DNA from: Lathyrus oleraceus
Lineage: Eukaryota > Streptophyta > Magnoliopsida > Fabales > Fabaceae
Reading direction: 5' to 3'
Assembly (NCBI RefSeq): GCF_024323335.1
Contig: NC_066584.1
Coordinates: 426,894,319 to 426,958,318, forward strand
DNA length: 64,000 nucleotides
This document shows positions 11,476-21,919 of the stretch, one piece after another; within the stretch, counting starts at the first letter, position 1, and each line of letters opens with the position of its first letter. A program made the position numbers and the translations under genes. The notes beneath the pieces are model-generated. The model did no database searches. It saw only the letters and a list, made by a program, of their open reading frames with translations, and had not been told where the DNA came from.

Positions 11476-11634
11476 AAGAATGTGTGTCGGGATTTTGATC
11501 AGGAAGTTGACCATGTAGAAATTCTTTTCCCAGACATCTCTCTTCGTTGCTCAGAGCTAAACACGTTAAAGGTTGTTCGGGACGACACTTTTGTGGATAA
11601 CCTTGGTGCATCGTCTCAAGAGGATAAGCTTGCC

Positions 11635-11660
11635 TTCTTTTTCTTTTTCTTTTTCTTTTT
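11635..11660 (+). repeat. (CTTTTT)n microsatellite
   Basis: About four repeats of TTTTTC inside the decayed region. The 'phenylalanine-rich' ORFs across it are artefacts of the repeat. Confidence 0.85.
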
Positions 11661-13659
11661 ATTGCTTTATCTGTAAAGTTAGCACAATATTGGGCCGTTG
11701 TAAGAATAATAATCTTTATATATTTACCTTTCTATTTGACGCCTCTATTTATATTTTGTGTATGACGTGATTTACTTAATTTATTCATGGGCTTTCTGCT
11801 TTCTCATATGAGTCGTTGGTAGTTTGGCTTCTACGCTTCGAACTAGTTGGTGGTTTCTTCCATATTTGAATCTAATTACTCTTGCAAGTTGGGGTTTGTC
11901 CCCTTGGAGCTATCCACTATGGATCTTTGAAGTCATTTGTCACCAATTTGATGATGTCATTTAGCGTGTTTGCAGAACTCTGCGGTCCTAATCGGTACAA
12001 ATTGGAACGAAAACTAAGCTTGGTCGTTGGCCAAAAGTAAGGTTCCTGTCTCTTCCCCCAGGTTTGTCCTGGTTTGGGGAAGACATCTCCAGGGCTCTAC
12101 CACGTACGCTTTTGGAGTGGATAGTTCCTAAGACAGGGGTGCGCCAACTACACTTTAAGCGTGTTTCTCAGAGTGAGGGCATGCGTCAAAATATCGGCTT
12201 GTGCCATCACACTGAAGATTACGATAATATTTGCACTTGCAACATTTCTCATAGTTAGAAAATTATTTATTCCAATTTCAAAGGGGGCTTGAGGAATACT
12301 TATCTCGTTGGGAGAACCACAAATAAAGGTGTGTGGCCTTCAAAGGGGGCTTGAGGAATATTTATTTCGTTGATATAGATCTTTTAGGTGCTCGGTTCAA
12401 AGAAGTCTTCATCAGACCTTATATCGGTTGATTTACCTTTAAAATAATATGAGCCTTAGTAGGGTGCATGTGTTATCCCCGTTTCTTTCTAAATGACATC
12501 TACTACCAACTTTTAAGTTTTTTGAGATCACAGAAAGCGGCTAGGTTGCTTCTGGGTAGGTTATCCCGGTTGACACTTACGTACGGTCCGATGAGTTGTT
12601 AATCCACTTACATGAGTTAGACAAACAATTAAATTTTCTCAAGCATGATGTACTGAGGCCCGCTTAATTTATACACGACGACATGCCACAGAAGCTCCAT
12701 TATGTGTCGTTCACTTTAGGACTAAGGCTGGCTTCTAACAGTTCTTCGACATAAGTTTCCCCCTTCTTCAGGGCGAGGCGTGTCAAGGTTTAGGGTCTAT
12801 GTTTAAGTGATGACATGCTACAATGGAGTCAATGTCGAGCATTTCATGGGGGGGATGACAAATAGATATGTGTTAACCTGGGGATATTTGATCAACTTGA
12901 TCTTTACTTGTGCTAGGTCGGAATTATCATAAAGCTGGACGATTTCTAACTCCCCGTCTGGAATTGATCTACCTTCATCTTCACGCATGTCGAGACCAAA
13001 TGTATTGATTCTTTCTCAACCTTCCCCAGACCTCGTCGAAGAGGTAAGGAGGCTTTTGAATGGGATTTCTCAAAGAGCCTAGCCACTTTCAAGTTAACGC
13101 TGATCACGATTGGCTTCCCTTCGTCATCGTGTTGCGCCGTTTTAAGGTGCATTTGGGGAGCTACGGTATTTTATTTTTCCAGGAAGGATTGTCCAAAGAT
13201 GCCGGTGAAAACACTTTTAGACGATACTACCAGGAAGTGAAGGGCTGCCTTTCTTCTGTTTCCTCCTTCTTAAAGAGATATTAGTAGATCTGTCATGAAA
13301 TCAGATATAGCTGGTTGATTTTTAGTTGTTCGAGTGTGTCAGTGGAGAGGATGTTACACAAGTTTCCCGCATTCACAAGGAATCCTGTGATTGTGTGATC
13401 TGCAACTGTGACCGCTATCACTAAGGGTAACTCTGCGTTCAGAATTCCATCTATTTTCTCGCGATCTAGAAATCCTAGCGTGTTTATTCTTTACTTTGAG
13501 ATTTAGTATCAGCTGTTGCTTGGATGAGGCACTTCAGTGTCAGACCTCTTTGTTGCGGCATAAGAGGTGACAATCTCCATTTATAAGTGGTTTTGATATA
13601 GATCTAGCTTTGGATCAAGGATGATCTATCCATGAAATTTTGCAGAAATTACAAGTAAA

Positions 13660-13677
13660 TTCTCACAGATGGCACCA
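13660..13677 (-). other. Degenerate primer binding site of the minus-strand remnant
   Basis: Minus strand reads TGGTGCCATCTGTGAGAA, close to TGGCGCCGTCTGTGGGAA, a PBS type found in plant Ty3 elements. The LTR would lie to its right, ending ...TTTCATAACA at 13684. Confidence 0.5.
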
Positions 13678-13683
13678 TTATTT

Positions 13684-14648
13684 TGTTATGAAACCAGAAT
13701 TGATATTAATTGATGACGGGAGACTCTAAAATTGACGATGTTGATCTCCAATACGATGGCTCATGGTTAATCTTTAAGATTAACACACTAATATTCAATT
13801 TAATTCAGAGTTTATGATGAGTATAATAATAAGTGAATATCATAAAAATGTACTTTAATTTTGCTTACTTTTTATGGAATTTGCATATAATTAAACCGTT
13901 GCATTAAGCCGAGTAAAACAGTATGTAATCAATTAAGTTAAATGTTATAGCTATATTTCGAAAAAAAAATCTTTTATTATTTGTATTGTTAAATTTTAAC
14001 CATATCAATTAAATTGTATATTAAGTTTTTTAATCAATCAAATACATTATTTATTTTATACAATAACAAAGCCGTGTGATAGCACCTATTCATGCATAGG
14101 TGTGGAGATAATTAGAATTTCTTCTTTTAAATTGTTATTTAAACTTTTCTTGGGCATAAAGTACACAATGAGTGGTGTCATGGCCTTTATTGTACCATTT
14201 TTGGCTTTTTTTATACTCAATAAATATTTTGTCCTCATATCTTAATCACCGGCTCTTTATTCTTAGACTATTTTTTAAACAATAAATGTCTTCTTCTTTC
14301 GTTTGAGAGGAATGGTTTTCTTCTTAAAATATTGATTACATTGTTTTCACTCAAAAACTCACATCATATTTCAATGTGACAATTTAACTGTTTTTTTATT
14401 TGTAAAGAGTTAGTTATCTCCTTTTAAATTTAAACTTAAAAACAAGAGCCTAGCAGTTCCATTTAATTTTTGACCCCTATATATTGGTTTTTTTAATTTT
14501 TTTTAATTTATAAAAAATATAAATTATCAAGTTTTTATTTAATATAAAAAGTAGCATCATTTGTCAATTTATCTTCTTTTTATATCTTTTCTTATTATTT
14601 TATTATTAATGAATGATTTAATCGAAATACACTAAGAATATAAAAGGA
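13684..14648. other. Possible LTR relic then AT-rich spacer, no gene seen
   Basis: The first part (13684 onward) is the expected position of the LTR of the decayed minus-strand element, with terminal TGTTATG (top strand). Its far end could not be placed. The remainder is AT-rich with no supported coding region. Confidence 0.35.
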
Positions 14649-14788
14649 TTTTACACTGTCAGTTAATCATAGTCGTTGAATGTTAAAACAAGTTTGATTT
14701 TTATTTTAAAAATCTATAAAGTCATGCAAACGAGTGATAGTGATAAATCGGTTGTGTAAAAATGTTTACACTGACAGTGCATAATCAC
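14649..14788. mobile_element. MITE candidate with ACACTGTCAGT ends
   Basis: A ~140 bp segment is bounded by TTTTACACTGTCAGTTAATCA on the left and TTTACACTGACAGTGCATAATC on the right. The 3' motif is the reverse complement of ACTGTCAGT, so the ends can pair. Because the core is nearly palindromic they also look like direct repeats, so the orientation is ambiguous. Similar ACACTGTCAGT ends are familiar from legume MITEs. Confidence 0.5.
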
Positions 14789-16117
14789 TAAAAATATATA
14801 ATTTGTACATAACACAACTGTTTAATATTAATTAACTAATTAAATTTAATATATATATATTTTTAAATACAATAAAATATATAACTATAAATCTATTCTA
14901 TAACTATATATAAATTGATATACCATTTTTGGGTTGATCTTTATTTTTTTCTAAAAATATCCTTATTTTATTTTTTAATAAGTAATAAAATACAATTTAA
15001 AAAATTGTGTGATAATAACTTAGATGAAATATAAAGTTAAATTCCCTTCTTTAAAACACATATTTAACTAAGATTGTGACTCTTTGAAAGAAAACTGGAT
15101 GTAGAAAACCTCTATTTCTTCTTTGATTTCATCTCTTTCTCACTATTTTTATCTCTTTTTTTCCGACAATCTTTTTTATTCTATATTTGTTTTCTATTCA
15201 TTTCAGTAGCGTCTCAACCCATAGATCAATAAATCCCTTACTTTAGAATCCATATCATCTCAAAAATATGAATCAAATTATTTAAAATAAAAAAAAAATA
15301 AAAAAATAAAGTTTTTATTACATTACAAAAATAAATAAATTTATCAAAACAAAAATAAATAAATGAAAATATAGACGATTTTTCATTGAATGAACAAGAT
15401 AACACCATAAAATGAATATGGAAATGCAAATAGAGATGAAGTGTCTACTAATGAACAAAATAACATTCACTCTTCTAGTCAGTTAAATTTACCGATTTAG
15501 GTTTTCAAGGGACACTTTTCCTCATCACTTTATATTAAAAAAATTCGTAATGGAGAAAAATAAGAAAGATGATGACTAGTTTACTTTCAAAACCTAGATA
15601 AAATATTTTATTTTTATTGTAAATTATTTAACAATGTTTATACTTAGGATAAATTAGCTAATGAAGGAAGGAGGGATTGGAGAAATATTAGTTTTAAATT
15701 AAGGAATCATGATATATCTAATGAACACATTACTAACATGAGTTCTTGGATTTATTTAAAAACAGGACTATTAGGAAAACAAAATAATTGGCAAACATCT
15801 TCAATAACAAATAAATCGATTATCATAATATAATGAACAATCTTTTAAATAAAATTTATTTAAATTATTTATATAAAAATTATTTTTATAAAGTTTCAAT
15901 TCTTAGAGTTCGCTTTAAACCTTAATATAATATTCGTTGAGACGATCCTAATTCATTTTAATTTGACTCTGATTGATGATACTTTGTTTTTATTTTTTTG
16001 TTTTTAATTTTTATTCTTTATTGTTATAATTAAATTACTTGTCGATTACAGCTATATAGACTTTTGTTGTTATATTGGAAAAGTTAATATATTGGAAAAA
16101 AATAGGGATTTATATAA
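14789..16117. other. AT-rich spacer, no gene seen
   Basis: Long A/T runs (for example 15280-15370) and no supported coding region. Short ORFs here are lysine/phenylalanine-rich composition effects. Confidence 0.5.
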
Positions 16118-16814
16118 GGGTGCCCACGAGTTGGGTATGATCGAATTTTGCCTATTTCATTATCCAACTCGTTCAAATTTTAATGGTTTGGATTTATCGT
16201 CCAACACGTAACTTCGATTAAAATCGAACCAAATCAATTTGATCATTTATGGGTTGGATTCGTGGGTTGTGTTTCAAATAAAATCAAATATTTTTTGATA
16301 TTATTTTTCAATTATAATTTTTTCAAACATAACTCTGTACAATTATGCATATTTTTAACACTTAAATTGGATGAAACACAACCTATACTGTCTAAATAAA
16401 TTCATCAATATGTCATTACACTTAATAATAGTATAAAATTCCACAAAATATACAATTTTCATAAAATGCATAAGTTGAAAATGAAACAAAAGAAAATAAG
16501 AAACAACACTTAGTCTTAAAATTAAGTAAACTCATTGATCTAGTCGTAGTGTTAGTGTTGAATAAAAAAAATTGGCACAATTATGATTTGTAGTGATACA
16601 TTAATTTTATATTTTCATTTAAAATAATAAAAAAATTATTAATGTCATATCAACGAGTTGGGTCAAAGGATCCACGTGTTGAGAAACACAAACCTGATAT
16701 CCAAACCCATGGGTTGTTGCGGATTGGGTTGGATATACTCGTAAGTGAATGAGTTTGAATAATTTAAGAGTTGGTTCAATTTAGATTGACGGATTAGTGG
16801 GTCTACCTACATCC
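16118..16814. mobile_element. Non-autonomous hAT-like relic
   Basis: Left end GGGTGCCCACGAGTTGGGT resembles the GGGTGTCCACGGGTTGGGT ends of plant hAT-type elements. The interior repeats ACTCG/GGTTGGATT phrases in both orientations (near 16150, 16250, 16660, 16720). The right end (GGGTCTACCTACATCC) matches the left only weakly and no 8-bp duplication was confirmed. It abuts the copia 5' LTR at 16820. Confidence 0.35.
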
Positions 16815-16819
16815 ATAAA

Positions 16820-17433
16820 TGTTAAATATATAATTCTTTGTGTTGAAGTCGAAATAATGTGTTTGTATTCGACCGGGGTCGAAAGGTGTTTTAGTGTATG
16901 TCGAAATAGCATGTGTTGAACAGAGCCTGTATTAATTGTATTTGACAGAAAGTCAAATATAGCTTGTCAAAGCATGCAGTCGGAGCATGTAGCCGTCGAA
17001 GGAGTCAACAAAGTCGAAATAGATTAACTTAGCTTAGTTTTAATTGAGTTAGTTATGTTGTGAATAGTTGGAGTGCAAGTAATCTCACCTATAAATATAG
17101 AAGAGCTATATTTTAATTGTGCTGATTCATTTAGTTTTGTAGTTGCAGGAATCACAATTGTGATTAACACACATTGTAGCAAATACTTAGAGTGTGGTTT
17201 TGCACAACAATACATTTTTCTTCTTTTTTCTCCAGAAATTCCCTTTTCTCTCACTTTCAATTATTTTGTTTTCTTCTTTCATTCTTTGTGTAATGTAGAA
17301 TCATCTTGCAACCAATGAATGGTTGTTTCACCCGAGTAAAGGATGAAGAACAAGATGTGTGATCAATTAGAAATATTGATTCTTGTTTATCAAGATTGAT
17401 TCGGTTAACTTTAATATTAGAGTTTTCCCAACA
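16820..17433 (+). repeat. 5' LTR of the copia element (614 bp)
   Basis: Starts TGTTAAATATATAATTC and ends CCCAACA. Aligns along its whole length with 35337-35957. Contains a TATA box (17089-17100) and a pyrimidine-rich stretch near 17215-17280. Confidence 0.92.
17089..17100 (+). promoter_or_regulatory. LTR TATA box
   Basis: CTATAAATATAG in the 5' LTR. The 3' LTR has the corresponding CTATAAATAGAG at 35601. Confidence 0.65.
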
Positions 17434-17435
17434 TC

Positions 17436-17448
17436 TGGTATCAAATCC
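17436..17448 (+). other. Copia primer binding site
   Basis: TGGTATCAAATCC two bases after the LTR. It resembles the initiator-Met tRNA-complementary TGGTATCAGAGCC. Confidence 0.8.
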
Positions 17449-17499
17449 TAGTTGTGTGATATTTGGGACATATTAGATCATCCGAACGGGCATTTTCGA

Positions 17500-17752
17500 A
17501 TGAATCTTCCAATCTTGAATGGTAAGAACTATGAAAATTGGTGTAAGCAGGCGAAAGTTGTTTTCTGTCACCAAGATGTTTGGGATCTTGTGAAGAATGG
17601 AGTAACACCAATTGGAGAGAATGTTATGGATGAACAAAAAGCCGCACACACATATTTTAAGAAGAAAGATTACAAGACTCTCTTTTTAATCCATTAATGC
17701 GTTGATCCAGAAAACTTTAAGAAAGTTGGTGATGTAGATTCAGCAAAGGAAG
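17500..17752 (+). pseudogene. Copia gag, N-terminal part
   Basis: From the ATG at 17500 the frame reads MNLPILNGKNYENWCKQ and then a copia gag N-terminus (UBN2/DUF4219-like: LNGKNYENW, QDVWDLVKNG). A stop (TAA) lies at 17695. Sequence homologous to gag continues beyond it (DPENFKKVGDVDSAKE) up to the junction with the solo LTR at 17753. The gag frame resumes at 18778. Inactive because of the stop and the insertion. Confidence 0.8.
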
Positions 17753-18777
17753 TGATTAGTTATCGCACACGGATCAAAAATGAGTAAATAAAGTGTAGAA
17801 TAAGGAAGCGACACTCGAGTTGTATCACAAGGACTCTAGGTTAATTTAACCGAAGGAAAGAAATGAAAATGAGGGTTTTAGATTTTTAGACAATTAAAAA
17901 TAAAGAAAAAGATTACAGTTATGATTAATGGATTAATCTACTAGTTCAGTAATTTCATAATTATAATCGATTATTATATCACCAATTCCCTAAGTGAATT
18001 CAATTCCTATTTGATTATAGTGTCGATTAACAAACGTGATCAACACTATGTGAATTATATTCCTATTTACCGCATTAAGCATGACGGTTGAAGATCAGAC
18101 GAAGTTAACGAATAAATTAAGTTAATATGTGAAGGTAAGGAATATGCATCAATCAAATTTAATCAATCATATTCTATGAAACTCGAATTAAGAAAACAAG
18201 ACACATAAGACATAATTGAAAGGAATTGAATAAAAACTGCATTATATAATAACCTCAAAGTCTTGATGAAATTCCGAAATAGTAGATTAACCTTAGAGTT
18301 TAATTGGCCATCTAATCCTAGTGCTCTTCTTTATTTCCTAAAAACTGTCAAACTTTCCCTAATGTTGAGTTTAGCTTAAATAATAAAGAAAATTGGGTTT
18401 TAAGAGCACCGGTCCAAAATACATAAGCTGACTCAAAACTAACTAATTTATTTTTATTAAGTAGGAACAAAGTGTGATAATTTGACTCTTCTGCACTTCG
18501 AATTAGCCTTCGGCATCAAAAATAAAATTGTAGTTTTTCCTCTAAGCTTTCCAACGCATATTAGAACACGTTTAAAAGACATCTCTTAGCTCAAGTTATG
18601 ATCTGCACAACGAGAAGGTTTCAAATTACTACTTATTCTGAAAATAAATGATGAAAATAAAATAAGAGAAAAATTAAATTAAAATTTGAATACACTAAAA
18701 AAATAGAAATAATAAGAGAAAGTATAGAATTGTCGTAGCACAATAGAGAATGATTGTGCATCAAAATGAACTGATCA
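17753..18777 (-). mobile_element. Athila-type solo LTR (1,025 bp) in copia gag
   Basis: Starts TGATTAGTTATCGCAC and ends GAACTGATCA (TGAT/ATCA termini as in the Athila LTRs of this window). It interrupts the gag codons between SAKE and the DILEKSFGG segment. The flanks GGAAG (17748-17752) and GAAAG (18778-18782) are a target duplication with one mismatch. The opening bases resemble the plus-strand reading of the Athila-1 LTR, so I assign the same orientation (minus), with low certainty. No internal Athila sequence remains. Confidence 0.75.
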
Positions 18778-19227
18778 GAAAGCATGAGACATCCTGGAGA
18801 AATCATTTGGAGGAGCTGAGAAAGTGAAAGAGGTGAAGTTACAAACTCATAAAAGAATGTATAATTGCTTTAGATGGAAGACAATGAAAGTGTGATTAAT
18901 TTCTTCACTAGAGTGATAAAACTGGTGAATCAAATTAAAACACGTGGGGAAGTGTTGGCATCAAATACTCTAGTGTCAAAGATTTTGAGGTCATTGGCTC
19001 CAAAGTTAGATCATGTGGTAGTAGACATAGAAGAATCGAAGGATTTGTCAAGTATGACAAAAGAAGAGCTTCAAGGGAGGCTTGGATCTCACGAATCAGT
19101 CATTTCTAATGTGTTGTACATACATGGCATGAAGAGTAACTTGCAAAGTATAAGTCAGTTGATTAAGAGGAATTACAAAGGATTGATTGAAGATAAAATG
19201 ATGAGAGTGATTGACTCGAGTAACAGG
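18778..19227 (+). pseudogene. Copia gag C-terminus fused to GAG-pre-integrase region
   Basis: After the solo LTR the gag sequence continues (DILEKSFGGAEKVKEVKLQ, with one stop at the Trp position before it). After a frame change it continues as ORF 18874-19227 (MEDNESVINFFTRVIKLVNQ). Near 19095, gag (EELQGRLGSHE) passes directly into a segment that belongs after the protease (VLYIHGMKSNLQSISQLI). The zinc knuckle and protease core are therefore deleted. The frame ends in VIDSSNR, where Athila-1 is inserted, and resumes at 32617. Confidence 0.8.
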
Positions 19228-20821
19228 TGATGAGTGTTGTGCAATATGCTATTCACAAGTATACGGAACACGTTAAAGTAATACAAAAGATTATCGTTCC
19301 CACAGAGACCAAATTGTCAATCTATCGATTTCTATTGTTACAGTGCTTATCTAAGGTAGTCAAATAAATAGGTTCAAGTATACTGAAGTGAGAGTGACGA
19401 AGTAAATAAATTCAGATAAAATGTAGGCTCAGATGTAACTCACATCAGTTAGGAAATACTCCAATTGTTTCTAAAAAGATATACTTATGGGGAAATATTT
19501 TCTACTTAGAGAAAAATCAATTTAACAGGAACTGTCACTTTCGCGTATTCAGAACCGAGTTTACTCTCTAATTAATGCCCTCCATTGTCACAGATGAAGG
19601 GTGATTTTCACGTTAAAGTAGTAAACCTATTTTTAAGAAATTAAATCCTTGACTTAGTTAAAAAGTGATTTTGATTTGGAAAGTTTAACTTAAAAGGGAT
19701 CCATGACTTTCGCTCAAGGATCCGGATTTTAAACCTACAAACGCGTCCGAAAATAGTTTCAAAATCGTTTTTTAATAGTGTTAAGAATTCTCAATTAACC
19801 GGACAAAGTGCTTTCGCTACTTTTGATCAGTTAAAACTAACCAAGTTTATCTTTAAGAGTTGGACGGCTTTCAATCTTACCCAACTATACTTCGACTCTA
19901 CTTTCGTAGTTACTGAACAAAATAAGCACTGAAAACTTGTGTCAAAATCAAAACAGCCCCTAAAGCATTTCTACAGATACAAATATTGGAGTATCATCTT
20001 AACGATGATCCTTACATCCTAACCTTTAAAGATTTAGCCAGACATGAAAATAAGCGACAACATAGCAGAATAAATCATATCTAAAAAGGGCGAGTAAATA
20101 AAATATGCAAGTTAAATAAGCGAGTATGTAAAGGCGAGACAGGCAAATAAATAAATTAAAGTATGCAAGAAAGATAAAACATAAATGCGGATAACTTGAA
20201 TAAGAAACCTGCTCCAAATCAGAGACTTTAATATGGTACACTTGAAAAGAAAACTTGACTGGAAAGTAAAATGGCTACAAGATTGTTTGTACAGTGCTCC
20301 AACCTAACTACAACTCAAGTGCGATAACCCGCTGATGTGACAGATTATCGCTTTTACAATGGTGAACTTTAGGCTTAGTGTTGTGAACTAAGTTGGATGC
20401 CTTTTCATGAAGTGAAAACGCCTATTTATAGAAGGTCTAAAAAGCTAGCCAAAGATAGAAATGTCCTTCAACTTCCCTTAGTGGGGTCGTGCCAACAAAG
20501 GTGGCGCCTGCCATCCCCACCAAGGCACCCGCCATGTGTACAACATGGAAAGATCATGGAAAACGTGGCAGTTACCACCGGTTGATAGCTTACTTGTCAT
20601 GGCACCCTCCTTGGTGGCCGCCATGCTGGACGCCATGTGAACAAATTTCTACAAAAACTTCGATTTCTTGCTCATTTGGCTTTGTTTCTTCACAAAAGGC
20701 TCCTGTAGGGCAAAATATCTGAAAATGGACAAAAGGAAAATATAACACAAGAAAATGACAATAAAAACCTAATAAGCATGTGCAATCCGAGTCAAATACG
20801 CAGTGTGTTTCAGTGTTATCA
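19228..20821 (-). repeat. 3' LTR of Athila-1 (left copy)
   Basis: Matches 31022-32616 end to end. Contains the minus-strand TATA box at 20421-20430 and blocks also present in the Athila-2 LTR. Confidence 0.93.
20421..20430 (-). promoter_or_regulatory. TATA box of the Athila-1 LTR
   Basis: Minus strand reads TATAAATAGG. The equivalent position in the right LTR (32215-32224) is identical, and the Athila-2 LTR has CTATAAATAG at 52600-52609. Confidence 0.65.
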
Positions 20822-21174
20822 AATTCTCCCACACTTAAACTTTTGCTTTTCCTCAAGAAAAACTCTTAAGGATCACGAAAGAAAAACAACAACACACAAG
20901 TATTCAATTTAGGCTAAAAGATTCTAAGTTTAGTCAAGGATGTGCCGATAGGTACTAACTGATGAATCAAACAAATATTGAGTCTACAATTCACCAAATG
21001 TGGTCATAAGCTTCTCTTGTATACAAACTAATCCATATCGTGTTACAATACTTAAACCCACCTTTTTCATCCTTATTTTTAAATCCCTTTTCATTCAAGC
21101 GCAATCACATTAAGCATGTTATCTGTACATACTCATAGCAAGGCGACCAGTTAGTGATTCTAATATTTTTACAT
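20822..21174 (-). other. Athila-1 polypurine tract and 3' noncoding region
   Basis: Directly beside the left LTR the minus strand reads AAGTGTGGGAGAATT, the likely polypurine tract. The same block adjoins the Athila-2 LTR (57368 onward). No coding region. Confidence 0.65.
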
Positions 21175-21298
21175 AGGGTTATGGTATATAAGTTTGGTAA
21201 CCCCTTTTTATTTTACCCATTTGCAGTTGCAGGGGATCGAACCGTGATCCGCCCTACGAAGTTCAACACCAGACACCTCTGAACCAACTAATAATGGG
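21175..21298 (-). repeat. SINE-like unit 1 in Athila-1 3' region
   Basis: On the minus strand it carries TGGTTCAGAGG (21276-21286), an A-box-like sequence, and GGTTCGATCCC (21233-21243), a very good B box, about 32 bp apart, followed by CTGCAACTGCAAATGGG. This layout matches the tRNA-derived head of plant SINEs. It recurs at 21331, 57716 and 57869. Confidence 0.55.
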
Positions 21299-21330
21299 TA
21301 TTTTATTTTATCATTTTTTTCTTTTTGTAT

Positions 21331-21450
21331 GGGGCTCTGGGACATAATTGGCGTAACCCCTTTGTCTTCCCTATTGTAGCTGTGGGGAATTGGACAATAA
21401 TCCTCCCTTCCAAGTTCAACACCAGATACCTCTGAACCAACTACAATGGG
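21331..21450 (-). repeat. SINE-like unit 2 in Athila-1 3' region
   Basis: Second, more diverged copy of the unit at 21175, same orientation, with TGGTTCAGAGG conserved and the B-box region decayed. Confidence 0.5.
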
Positions 21451-21919
21451 TAATTTTATTAACTTTTTGGTATACAAGAATCATTCACTTATTTTCATCG
21501 GTTTCCTTGTGAAGAGTATGCTTAAGCCGGAGCTGACTGCTGAAATAAACTACTTAAGGGCTTTATTATTTGGGATTAAAATTAAGGCTATAATATAGTA
21601 AGTATTGGGATCAGTTTCCAAAGTCAAGAAGCTTACAGTGTTGAGATGATATCTATTTTTAAAAGTTTTCCCAAGTCTTTAACATCATATCCTAAACTTG
21701 TCTAAAAGCCCAAAATTTTCAAAGTAAAAGCTGTTTTCTTTGTCAATTTTTTTTGTAGGGCTCAAGAATGGGGAAGTAGGGCTACACTACAGAGAAGACT
21801 CGTCTAGAACATGCAATTTATTGAAACACAAATTAAAATAAACTTTAAAAAACAAAAAATGAAAAAAAATTAAAAGAAAAAGAAAGCATGGAAATCTCCT
21901 CCCACACTTAAATCGAACA
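21451..21919. other. Athila-1 3' noncoding sequence, no gene seen
   Basis: Conserved with the Athila-2 region 58140-58660 (for example GAGCATGCTTAAGCCGGAGC-type blocks). No coding region. Confidence 0.55.

Larger units (their letters stand above)
11476..13683 (-). mobile_element. Decayed minus-strand Ty3 (Tat-like) remnant
   Basis: On the minus strand, a PBS-like site (13660-13677) is followed by a short leader and then by a protease-like segment at about 13470-13340: PLVIAVTVADHTITGFLV-NAGNLCNIL. The usual active-site DxG reads NAG, so it is inactive. Further along (12946-13152) a fragment reads HDDEGKPIVISVNLKVA, consistent with the end of the protease/RT linker. Gag is missing and the rest is full of stops. 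Assignment is inference from the order PBS-protease. The portion 11476-12300 has no clear homology. Confidence 0.5.

Noticed and set aside
20590..20856. Minus-strand ORF in the Athila-1 LTR
   Set aside because: Spans the LTR/PPT boundary and is disrupted in the right LTR copy, so it is not conserved.
21233..21286. True tRNA gene in the Athila 3' region
   Set aside because: A- and B-box-like sequences are present, but no acceptor stem or anticodon stem can be folded, and the unit is repeated with degraded boxes; SINE-like is a better reading.
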